Assembly: GCF_000244915.1 (NCBI RefSeq)
Contig: NZ_CM001442.1
Location: 2,232,001-2,296,000 of the forward strand
Direction: 5' to 3'
Length of the DNA stretch: 64,000 nucleotides
Source of the DNA: Bradyrhizobium sp. WSM471
Lineage (GTDB): Bacteria > Pseudomonadota > Alphaproteobacteria > Rhizobiales > Xanthobacteraceae
Shown here: piece by piece, positions 53,801 to 59,704 of the stretch
Layout of the letters: each line of letters begins with the position of its first letter
How positions within the stretch are numbered: the first letter of the stretch is position 1
Made by a program: the position numbers and the translations under genes
The notes under the pieces: generated by a model
What the model was told of the DNA's origin: nothing
Seen by the model: only the letters and a program-made list of their open reading frames with translations
Databases searched by the model: none

Positions 53801-54852
53801 GCTTCGTTAATACCGGGATCATCGAGGCGCTGTCCGGGAGCCTGGAAGTTGCCAGCGCAATGACTGGCGCGGGCGTCGTCGACATCTATGGCGCAACAGT
53901 TCAACTCGATGCAGCTTCAGACGCGCATGTTCAATTTGCAACGAGCCAATCTGGTAAACTGGTCCTTGGGAGTCCAATCAATTTCACCGGTACAGTCACT
54001 GGTTTCGACTCTGGAGATGCCATTGATCTCAATGGGATAGCTCCTGCGAACGTGAGTATCAACGCTTCAGGTTCTCTCCATGTCAGCTATACAGGCGGAG
54101 GCTTTGATTTGGTCGGGGCCTATAGCGCTTCCGATTTCTCCGTCCTGTCGGATGGTGCGGGCGGCTCGGAGATCATCTGGAATCACCATGCGCCAGCCAT
54201 TGTCACTGACCAGGTCAGCGTGGTGAACAATGCCAATGGAACGATGACGGTATTGGGCTTGCAGGTCTTGGACAGCGACGCGAACGCGTCGGCTGAGAGC
54301 TTCAGGTTGAGCGCGACGACCGAAGAGGCTGGATCGGGAAGTGCAGTGACTCCATCTGGCAGCAGCGGCTCCCTGACAGCGATCAATGGCGTCCTCGCGG
54401 CCGGCGCTGTCTACAACCCAGGTGCTGCACCGCCACTCGTCGACAAGTTCACGTTGACGGTAACTGATGGGTTTGGCGCAACGGACACCGTCAATTTTGT
54501 CTTCAACGGAGCTGGAGCAAGCTCCAACACCGTGCTGCAGGGCTCATCGGGAAGAGACGTAATTCTTGCTTCAACTGGATCGGACACGCTCAGCGGCGCA
54601 GGTGGGCCGGACCAGTTTGTGTTCGCGCCGACCTCTTCGGGGCCGTCCGTGCAACACACAGTGACCGACTTCATCGTTGGGTTAGACCGGCTTGACGTAA
54701 GGCAATTCGCCGGTCTCACCGCGGGATCGCTACCTGCCGAAACCCAACAGGGAAGCGACACGCTGATTACGCTCGATAGTCACGACACGATTCTGCTAAA
54801 GAATGTCAATGCCACGGCGGTGCACGCCAGCGACTTCATTTTCCATACCTAG
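47134..54852 (+). CDS. Giant FecR/Ig-repeat secreted protein, C-terminal part (after the frameshift)
   Basis: Frame open from 47077 but homologous only from about 47134, where the X module resumes. Order: remaining X modules; two more Ig-like domains (to about 48500; FTIDTTGPTEALAITAIANS); then a long Gly/Asn/Ser-rich beta-helix-like region, 48600-53900, with eight blocks like GINAYNYGNGSVTV and GSSGINVSNQAT. Two copies of the shared beta-domain (SAFNGTIAGLSIGDTLDFLG near 50740, INFTGTVTGFDSGDAIDLNG near 53980) follow; then a cadherin-like domain and a C-terminal type I secretion target (LQGSSGRDVILASTGSDTLS, GAGGPDQFVF, ending ASDFIFHT). No transporter genes are in the window. Confidence 0.8.
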   Translation: MNAAEAAGGIQVSGTAEIGSALTVNGAAVTVDATGHWTTSITPAGQGPLAVTAIATDAAGNTASTSTTLTVDTVAPAVAITTIEGGDNLINAAEAAGGIQVSGTAEIGSSLTVNGAAVTVDATGHWTTSITPAGQGPLVVTAIATDAAGNTVSTSTTLTVDTVAPAVAITTIEGGDNLINAAEAAGGIQVSGTAEIGSALTVNGAAVTVDATGHWTTSITPAGQGPLVVTAIATDAAGNTASTSTTLTVDTIVPTGGTPDLVAASDTGQSNTDNVTSHIAPSIAISLDSTVAIGDTVQFLLNGSALLHPVAHVITSADVLAGSITLTVTAGDLGADGNKQVAAQFSDAAGNTSLTSALSFTIDTTGPTEALAITAIANSGGSASLTVSGTNGVLAVGEKIQISSDGGATWIDVLQNTPTSWSLVDAAAHPLHYTYQARIIDAARNTGSVVSQAVNGESSSGVVAGNLNPANSSNVAVAVPASPPISGVYDGVKAFTFGSGNVSVSTASGASITGSKQYGIEAFSASSGSVSVTAAANSSVRSGSAGILAYNQAASISQLNGATTSTISVTANGTIESGTTLTGSGARPAGILAVYKGGTTNTVNPAVFGNVIIDNFASIVAAGGDGIRAYNYGSGNVTITDRAGSTISASDVFGISAGTYGSGQVSITMEAGAIVTSGSIGVQAINQATAIGVAAASTVSITARGTIHSGTHLTPGGSQPQGVSAGYYSNGVSNTNVNGIVSVDNFANVTADAGTGVNAYNWGNGAVTLLEEASTNVWGAQYGITAYSLSSGVGSSGSVTITVGPNATITAGALYGIIAIDASERNGGNISVTTSTGDIINSGGSGISASNQAVGTSSNPITGQISVTAFGTINSAFNMFTGGGQPGGIWSGYNAGGSQTVNTFVHGNVVIDTGATINAAAGVGVGLFNFGTGAITATLEQSSLINAVSAGLNIFAQGGGNVTIANHGAVTDPTGYGIVVGTGQPSTGGSGVISISNLHDAGGQATSGVMVALGSLSNATIQVNNWSNQGATVTNSGTIAATQFSLTRLNTAIGIYNGPNSTNVGGATVSNSGGVIGNVNFSAASFNISAASFNNNAGGVWNVNGQNYFGGVTNAINNAGTINASGLSIFSSSGPLAVNNTGSINVLAFGAALVFGNVSGQGAFTIGDHAALELGGSVAGGPTGQTITFVNGNGLLTLDSPSAFNGTIAGLSIGDTLDFLGGVTVSSASISGSTLTVTDSAHSQTYSYQVIGAASGTAFNVLSADKIVVIPISALFPTTTQRSFAPSSGSFYVLANDTISGTGVGFAVNSTDSSSADYATVQINQTSSISVSGTGVSLTTTGANIALINAGSITSTAGTAIATNSGSGSTDIVNYGSVSGQVTGIAARTNGAGLLYIVAGGSITGTTSSGISAISTLGGINVTTAPGLLINAGTNGILAQNQGTSVPAGSGAISISTSSGTINAGTSAISVSYLLGTSAPSTPPNPPNATVFGDITIENVATLNAAAGVGISASNYGVGNISVSNNASITATAAGITTPGTTSSQYGIAAFNYGSGKITVTTGYGSVINSGSSGINVSNQATAIAAAAASTVTVVALGSINSGGNNNNSGSAPSGIQAGYNPGLAGVFNANVWGDVLVNANSNIAAAAGDGINAYNYGNGSVTVNLGSNVNIQALTSATSATGKAPYGISASVYGPGDIAVTTASGDVITSGSSGISATNLATSIDVSAAALITIYAQGLIHSQSTLTNSGAQPSGIAAGFFGGTNATVNLNVNGRVIVNNDANIVADAGVGINAYHYGNGDITVNDASGTSVTGAQYGIEAHAEATGSTGNIAVNVYSGATITSGTSYGIFAFTKGSGNISIITSSGGVINAGSVGINATNEATSIDATANSSIVVTAAGTINSGTGLTGTGNPPAGVIAGYLGGTAIPASFPLTTLYGDVTVNNTANIVAAAGDGIRAYTFGIGDVTVNDLAGSITALGGSSPTNGFGAGISANNYGSGNISISTAVGNVINSGSSGIAAINKAPSSGSFVVPSTSMISILSYASISSGSIPTAAGDAPAGILASYNPNVANVADDNVHGNIQIDDYGSISATAGTDGIRGENYGTGSVTITAEAGALIFGGRYGISAVSHDGGNVAVTNYAHSVGTLAAVNAMTTSTGTAVVDNYGHLVGGINAYNAIVTNELSADWSVNGTSTFSGVSVLFNMGTIDSLGASLISGLSSFVNTGIIEALSGSLEVASAMTGAGVVDIYGATVQLDAASDAHVQFATSQSGKLVLGSPINFTGTVTGFDSGDAIDLNGIAPANVSINASGSLHVSYTGGGFDLVGAYSASDFSVLSDGAGGSEIIWNHHAPAIVTDQVSVVNNANGTMTVLGLQVLDSDANASAESFRLSATTEEAGSGSAVTPSGSSGSLTAINGVLAAGAVYNPGAAPPLVDKFTLTVTDGFGATDTVNFVFNGAGASSNTVLQGSSGRDVILASTGSDTLSGAGGPDQFVFAPTSSGPSVQHTVTDFIVGLDRLDVRQFAGLTAGSLPAETQQGSDTLITLDSHDTILLKNVNATAVHASDFIFHT

Positions 54853-54996
54853 ATACTCGATTGCAATTGCTTGACCCTTCGAGGGAAGTCGCTGGCGGTT
54901 TCGAGAACGATGGAAGCGATTGGTCCAATGTTCATTCAGATCCGCGCCCTGTACGATGCGTGCGGTTATTTTTGTCTCACGGCGGATAAGTGAAGT

Positions 54997-55269
54997 ATGT
55001 TCCAACGCAATCGTAACTTGCCGATGGCGCCGGGTCGATTGGTCTCCGAAAAGTCCCTGATCGAGGGCCAGAGGATAGTCGTCGCTTCCTCCGCGGGGAA
55101 GAGGTTGGCTGGTAAATCAGGCATCGTCACCGGTAAAGGCAGGAGCAAGAGCCAGGTCAGGGTTCTGCTCGACGGCTCCAAGGGGCCCATCACGTTGCAC
55201 GCGCGCTTTGTAGACTTGCCGAAAGGGCAAATGTTGCGAGCATTGGGGGAGTTCCTCCAGCCCATATGA
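54997..55269 (+). CDS. KOW/SH3-like small protein, 90 aa (family copy 2)
   Basis: The core IVVASSAGKRLAGKSGIVTG, KGRSKSQVRVLLDGSKGPIT, LHARFV is the paralogue of the protein at 36427-36603, with LLDGSKGPITLH identical. This copy has a longer N-terminus (MFQRNRNLPMAPGRLVSEKS) and C-terminal extension (LPKGQMLRALGEFLQPI), so it is probably the fuller version. It lies 145 bases downstream of the giant gene on the same strand. Function unknown. Confidence 0.65.
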   Translation: MFQRNRNLPMAPGRLVSEKSLIEGQRIVVASSAGKRLAGKSGIVTGKGRSKSQVRVLLDGSKGPITLHARFVDLPKGQMLRALGEFLQPI

Positions 55270-55433
55270 TGGTGTTATCCAACGACGGTCCCGTATGATA
55301 TGAGTTGTACGAAGGCTTGGTGCGGGTGGAGCGTGTCGCGCGCGATGCGAACCGACGTCATTAATCGATATTCGCCCGTCGTTTACCGCTGCGATGTATG
55401 AACTATTGCAATCTCGCATTGAGTGAAAATGCT

Positions 55434-55842
55434 TTACGAGATGACATCATGATGGGTGTACGTGATCACCGCTTGGCTTGGCGAATCAGAAGCAAAATTA
55501 AAAGAATCAGCAGCGCAATCACCAAGAATGTTTAGGTGTACGGCTTCCGCTCCCGTTTGTGATTGTTAGCATGCCGCTAGTCTGCCCAGGATTTTGGGTG
55601 TAACTGACGATGGCAGAACTGGTATTGAAATTGTTGAGCTCGATAACGTCCGAATCATTTAATCCCGAAATCGTCCCGCTGAAATGAAAGGCATCTCCGA
55701 GCGAGAGAGCGCCCCTGCTGGCTACGCCAAATACGACGTTTGCGCTCGATGCGGCTTCGAAGGCAGCAGCTCTTTGCCGTCGATTATCGCCGTTCCATTG
55801 CCGCCAACGACACCTTGCGCAGTTAAATTGGCATCATTTGCC
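55434..55842 (-). pseudogene. C-terminal remnant of a third FecR/VCBS-type giant gene, cut by IS66
   Basis: Read leftward in three frames, the stretch encodes ANLTAQGVVGGNGTAIIDG, then SANVVFGVASRGALSLGDAF, HFSGTISGLNDSDVIELNNF, and finally LNILGDCAADSFNFASDSPS with the tail HHDVIS. This matches the last ~130 residues of the 1813-residue protein block by block. At least two frameshifts are present. The match ends where the IS66 left end begins at 55843, so the insertion removed or separated the rest of the gene. Confidence 0.78.
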
Positions 55843-55921
55843 GTAAGCGTCGCTCCGCTCCCACCTTTCTCGCGGCACATGGGATAGGCGAGTTTCACGA
55901 TCTCTTTGAAGGGAGAGGCTT

Positions 55922-56381
55922 GTGTCTATGCTTGACCATACGCTTAAGTCGGACGGGACGGCGCGCCGGCTAGAAGTGATCATGGAGACGGGACGCCGTC
56001 GCTGGTTCTCCAAGGACGACAAGGCCCGAATCGTCGAGGAGACGCTGGTACCAGGCGCGGTCGTTTCCGAGATTGGCCGGCGACACGGGCTGCTCCCACA
56101 ACAAGTGTTCACTTAGCGCCGACAAGCGCGCCGGCAGCCCGCGCCAATGGCTGACGATCCGCAGTTTGTACCGGCGGGTGGTAGACGCCACGGTACCGGT
56201 CGCGGTTGCTGGCCATCAGCGCAAGACGGCGCGACGCAAGGCCAAGCCGGATGTCCGGGCTCCCCGTGGCGATGCCGGGGGCATCGAGATTGAAGCCGAA
56301 GGCGTCACTATCCGGGTCGGCCGAGGCGCAGACGTGGCGATGATTGCGGCCATCGTCCATGCGCTGAAGGCAAGCCGGTGA
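55922..56381 (+). pseudogene. IS66 tnpA, nonsense-mutated and frameshifted
   Basis: RRRWFSKDDKARIVEETLVP and GAVVSEIGRRHGLLPQQVFT match OrfA. The conserved Trp codon of FTWRRQ is replaced by TAG at 56114-56116, and an extra G near 56175 shifts the frame. The tail (GGIEIEAEGVTIRVGRGADV, AAIVHALKAS) is in another frame and ends at 56381. Confidence 0.8.
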
Positions 56382-57033
56382 TCGGCCCGTCGGGCACTGT
56401 CCGGGTGATGGTGGCAACCAAGCTAGTCGACTTCCGCAAGGGAATGGGCTTGCTATGTTCGTACGCGAGCACATGAAGGCCGATCCGTTCTCGGGTGGTA
56501 TTTATGTGTTCCGTGCCAAGCGCGCGGACCGGATCAAGCTGATCTTCTGGGATGGTACGGGTTTGTGCCTGTTCGCCAAGCGGCTCGAGGAAGGCGTCTT
56601 CCGCGAACAGAGCAAGCCGCTTCTCGACGACATGCACGCCTGGCTGCTGCGCGAGCGCGAAACCCTCTCGCGCTCGTCCGAGGTCCTGAAGCCGATCAAC
56701 TACATGATCAGGCGCTGGGAGGGTTTCGCCCGCTTCCTCGACGACGGCAGGATCTGCTTGACTAACAATTGCGCTGAACGCGCCTTGAGAGGCATCGCCT
56801 TGGGACGGCGCAACTGGACCTTCGCTGGTAGCCAGCGTGGTGCCGACCGTGCCGCCATCATGCTGACGATGATCACGACGTGTCGTCTCAATGACGTCGA
56901 TCCAAGAGCCTGGCTTGCCGACGTCCTCGCCCGTATCGCCGATCTTCCCGCATCGCGGCTGCACGAACTGCTGCCCTGGGAATGGAAGCTCCTGCACCAA
57001 GCCGGCAAATCCGACGATCAGCAAGCCGCCTGA
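56378..57033 (+). pseudogene. Fused tnpB-tnpC remnant of IS66
   Basis: From GTG 56378 the OrfB start (VMVATKLVDFRKG) is followed by a small deletion and frameshift near 56450. The next frame (from 56455, 192 residues) reads MFVREHMKADPFSGGIYVFR, LIFWDGTGLCLFAKRLEEG. It then switches without a break to the end of TnpC: REQSKPLLDDMHAWLLRERE, ICLTNNCAERALRGIALGRR and a HELLPWEWKLL tail. The NNCAERALR block holds the last catalytic Glu of the DDE triad. The junction is near 56597. The fusion ORF could still be translated but would lack catalytic activity. Confidence 0.78.
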
Positions 57034-57107
57034 CCTTCACCCAACGCCAACACATATAGCTCGCCGTGCCAGCGCGCACGCGTCATCAGGCGGTCTTCGG
57101 CGTATAC

Positions 57108-57603
57108 GTGCCGTAGTTCTGACGTTGTGCACCCTGCGTCCATTTTTCGTGCGTCTAGCTCCATCAGCGAATTCTTGAGGGGAAGGCTGGTTTTGGTCCA
57201 AGCCAGCGGGGCGTCGTCCCCTTCTAAGGGCCGTAGCTGACTTGCTCGCTCAGATCCTCGACTTTCGTGATCCAAGACGGCAGGTTTGGCTTAGGACCGC
57301 TCTGGCGGCCTTATAGCGCCAGCGGCGGTCCGTGGCCCGGTCGGTCCAGGAGAGCCCATGACGGCGTCCGAGGCGTCTAAATCGTCTCGCCTGCAGTCCC
57401 AACCAGGGTAGAAAGTGCGTAGCGGCGGGGAGCCTAGGTCAACGCGTACTCATCTCGTCCGGCGAGCCGATTTCCTTTGCTGCGCAGACTAGCAGGTGCG
57501 AGGAGATCCAATCCCCGGATGCATGGGCGCAAGGCTGGGAGGCGGATCTAGCCGGTCGCAGCCTCGATCCGGGTGGTCGGAATCGCTGCGATTTCTTGTC
57601 GGT
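57108..57603. other. Stretch without a confident gene
   Basis: A leftward 85-codon frame (57018-57275, TTG start) overlaps the end of the IS66 tnpC. Its middle (LMELDARKMDAGCTTSELRH) looks protein-like, but there is no ribosome binding site. Nothing else seen. Confidence 0.35.
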
Positions 57604-58098
57604 TTACGGCTTTACATACGACCAGCCCTGCTCCTGCAGCTCCATGATGCGAGTGACGCCGGAGCTCACAAGTTGCGCCTGGGGGATGAGCGGGATGTCC
57701 TTGTTCTCCGCCTTGCTCATATTCTGCTTGGTGTTGCCACACGCCTTGAACGAAATCTCAGGTGTACTCAACGCCAGCGTTTCGATTCGCGCTTTCACGG
57801 GAGAAGTGTCGTCCCGCAACATGTGCAAGCCCGGTCCAAACGTAACAACTTCGATCGAAACCGACTGGCCAAGCTCCCTGTAATATTGGACGACATTGGC
57901 TGCATTGTTGAGCGCCAGGTTCATCATCGCTGGATCGTTGCTGTTGACCTGCAAAATGAGCCGATGCTGCGTCTTGGCAGACGTGCTTTGCTTTGAGGTC
58001 GCTGACGGCTTGACGCTGGTGCTCTTTGCCAGGGCGGGCGCCGTCACCAGTAAAGCAATCGCGGCTACGGCTTGAATTGCGGTTGCAAAAGTAAACAT
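57604..58098 (-). CDS. Exported DsrE-like protein, 164 aa
   Basis: A signal peptide (MFTFATAIQAVAAIALLVTA, PALA) leads to a Ser/Thr/Lys linker and a DsrE/DsrF-like domain: HRLILQVNSNDPAMMNLALN, NNAANVVQYYRELGQSVSIE, VVTFGPGLHMLRDD and a single-Cys FKACGNTKQNMSK segment, ending SGVTRIMELQEQGWSYVKP. The family is usually cytoplasmic in sulfur relay, but exported versions with one conserved Cys are known and of unclear function. It is the last gene of a four-gene leftward operon, 22 bases after the previous stop. Confidence 0.78.
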   Translation of the reverse strand: MFTFATAIQAVAAIALLVTAPALAKSTSVKPSATSKQSTSAKTQHRLILQVNSNDPAMMNLALNNAANVVQYYRELGQSVSIEVVTFGPGLHMLRDDTSPVKARIETLALSTPEISFKACGNTKQNMSKAENKDIPLIPQAQLVSSGVTRIMELQEQGWSYVKP

Positions 58099-58120
58099 GG
58101 GAAATGTCCTCTCTGAATAA

Positions 58121-58654
58121 TCAATTGTGCAGCTTAGCGTTGATGGGCGGCCAGTTGCATGCTTTGGCCAACTTGCTTCTTGCGACTTTCAGCCCGTCCA
58201 ACTGAAAAATTCCCTCGCGAGTGTCCCCCGATCGCGTCGTGAGTCGAATCCGTATCTCGCCTTCGCCAGGAAGCGTTTGCAGCAAGCTCACGATCTCACC
58301 GGGCATGGCGATACCGCCGAAGAGCGATGATCCCACTCCGGCATGGGCGGGACTGCTACCGTTTACGGAATACGAAAGTTCGTAGGTGTCGGCACGCGGG
58401 GAGACACTCTGACCACCGACAACAAGAAAGGTGTTGCCGCCGCGGCAATAGATGAAGAGCTCCATTCGAGGGGCGCCTGCATTTTGCTTTGACTTTGTGT
58501 TTGCTATGACGATCGGCGAATAGTCGATTGGCGATGTCGTTTCGCTGATGATCCAATTTCCCGCTACGGGGGGCGATTGCAGGGGCTGGCCCGACGCACC
58601 TCCGCTTCCTAACCACAAGGATATCAGCAGCAAGGGAAGCCCGGCGTGGTTCAT
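58121..58654 (-). CDS. Exported hypothetical protein, 177 aa
   Basis: From the ATG at 58654 the product begins MNHAGLPLLLISLWLGSGGA, a signal peptide, and continues SGQPLQSPPVAGNWIISETT, MELFIYCRGGNTFLVVGGQS and VNGSSPAHAGVGSSLFGGIA, ending with a KACNWPPINAKLHN tail. Two Cys could pair. No known family is recognised; the all-beta look with a GNWxxSE opening is typical of small periplasmic invasion-associated-locus-B-like proteins, but I am not certain. The ATG overlaps the TGA of the TAXI gene in ATGA, so translation is coupled. The longer frame to 58756 is rejected for that reason. Confidence 0.68.
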   Translation of the reverse strand: MNHAGLPLLLISLWLGSGGASGQPLQSPPVAGNWIISETTSPIDYSPIVIANTKSKQNAGAPRMELFIYCRGGNTFLVVGGQSVSPRADTYELSYSVNGSSPAHAGVGSSLFGGIAMPGEIVSLLQTLPGEGEIRIRLTTRSGDTREGIFQLDGLKVARSKLAKACNWPPINAKLHN

Positions 58655-59673
58655 TGCGACACCTGCTTTGCACGCGGCTGACGATCCAGCCAGGCTTTTG
58701 CAGCAGGTGATCTTGCGAGGCCCGGGACGTTTGCTCCGATATTTATCGACTTCCACTTGGGATCGAAGCCAATGCCCTGCAGCTTTTCCATTCGTGAGAA
58801 AAGGTAGTCAACGAAGCGGGCAACGCGATCGTAGCGGTTTGAATTCTTTGGCCAATTGAATGAAAGCAGTACGGTCGGAACTGCGATCGTCGACACTCGT
58901 TCGCCCTCTTTGATGAGGGCTGGATAGTCGCTGGGCTCGAGTGTTGACGGAAGATAGTAGTCTTCGAATTTGGTGTCGTAAACGACCGGAAGGAACTTGT
59001 AGCCGGGTTCCCAGCGTCCTCGTGCAAAGGCGTCTACCGGTTTGGAAGTTATGAAGACCACGCCCGCAACATCTCCCTGGCGCATCTGCTCCAGAGCGAC
59101 CTGATGCGGAATGAATGTCTTCTCCACATCGATGCCGAGACGGCTGAAAATCAATGGGCCGGTGTAAGCGGCGGCCGTCCCTTTGGTGTTGAAGTTGACT
59201 TTCTTGCCGGCAAGATCCTGCAGACTCTTGATTTCCGGCCGAACGAAGATGTGCAGTTCCGACGGGAAGAGGCTTAGCAGGTAAGTCACGCGATTTTGGA
59301 TGTCAGGTACCTGCGCCTTGTATTCTTCAAGCGCATCGAGATTGACAATTGCTAGGTCGACGCCGCGCAGATAGAGGAGGTCGTTGAGATTTTCCACCGG
59401 TCCTCGCGTGACGATGGGCAGAACGATCATGTTATGACCGTCGTCGACGACTCGTGCGATCTCAGTAGCGAAGCGTATCGGGGCCCCCTCGAGTAGGCCT
59501 GCGGCCAAGCCAAGGGTCCAAGCGTTCATGCTGTCCTTTTGTGCCTTCTGCGCCGATGTCGCTTGCTTTACTAGGGGCGGAGAAGGGGCCTGAGCATGGA
59601 CCAATTCGGTAGCAAAGACCAAAGTCAGCGCAGTCGTCATCCGAACAAGCAGTAGCTTTACGCAAAGACGCAT
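58651..59673 (-). CDS. TAXI-type TRAP solute-binding protein
   Basis: A periplasmic binding protein of about 340 residues. The ATG at 59673 (MRLCVKLLLVRMTTALTLVF) has GAGG 6 bases before it and begins a signal peptide ending ELVHAQA. The mature protein shows the TAXI pattern: LAAGLLEGAPIRFATEIARV, IVTRGPVENLNDLLYLRGVD, LAIVNLDALEEYKAQ, ELHIFVRPEIKSLQDLAGKK, VNFNTKGTAAAYTG and KPVDAFARGRWEPGYKFLPV. TAXI proteins normally feed a TRAP permease, but no permease gene is nearby. It follows the coiled-coil gene by 31 bases and overlaps the next gene, so a non-transport sensing role is possible. Confidence 0.82.
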   Translation of the reverse strand: MRLCVKLLLVRMTTALTLVFATELVHAQAPSPPLVKQATSAQKAQKDSMNAWTLGLAAGLLEGAPIRFATEIARVVDDGHNMIVLPIVTRGPVENLNDLLYLRGVDLAIVNLDALEEYKAQVPDIQNRVTYLLSLFPSELHIFVRPEIKSLQDLAGKKVNFNTKGTAAAYTGPLIFSRLGIDVEKTFIPHQVALEQMRQGDVAGVVFITSKPVDAFARGRWEPGYKFLPVVYDTKFEDYYLPSTLEPSDYPALIKEGERVSTIAVPTVLLSFNWPKNSNRYDRVARFVDYLFSRMEKLQGIGFDPKWKSINIGANVPGLARSPAAKAWLDRQPRAKQVSQ

Positions 59674-59704
59674 CGTAGCCTCACACATATACCATCAAGA
59701 AATG

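Larger units (their letters stand above)
55843..57107 (+). mobile_element. Decayed IS66-family element with internal deletion
   Basis: The left end GTAAGCGTCGCTCCGCTCCC is clear. Inside are a broken tnpA and a tnpB whose middle is fused to the last part of tnpC, so at least a kilobase was lost. The right end is uncertain: CGGCGTATAC ending at 57107 is a weak match to the inverse of the left end, and no 8-bp target repeat is found. The element is non-autonomous. Confidence 0.7.

Noticed and set aside
57102..57107. CGTATAC as the right end of the decayed IS66
   Set aside because: Only about half of the 20 terminal bases match the inverse of the left end and no 8-bp target repeat flanks the element; used only as an approximate boundary.
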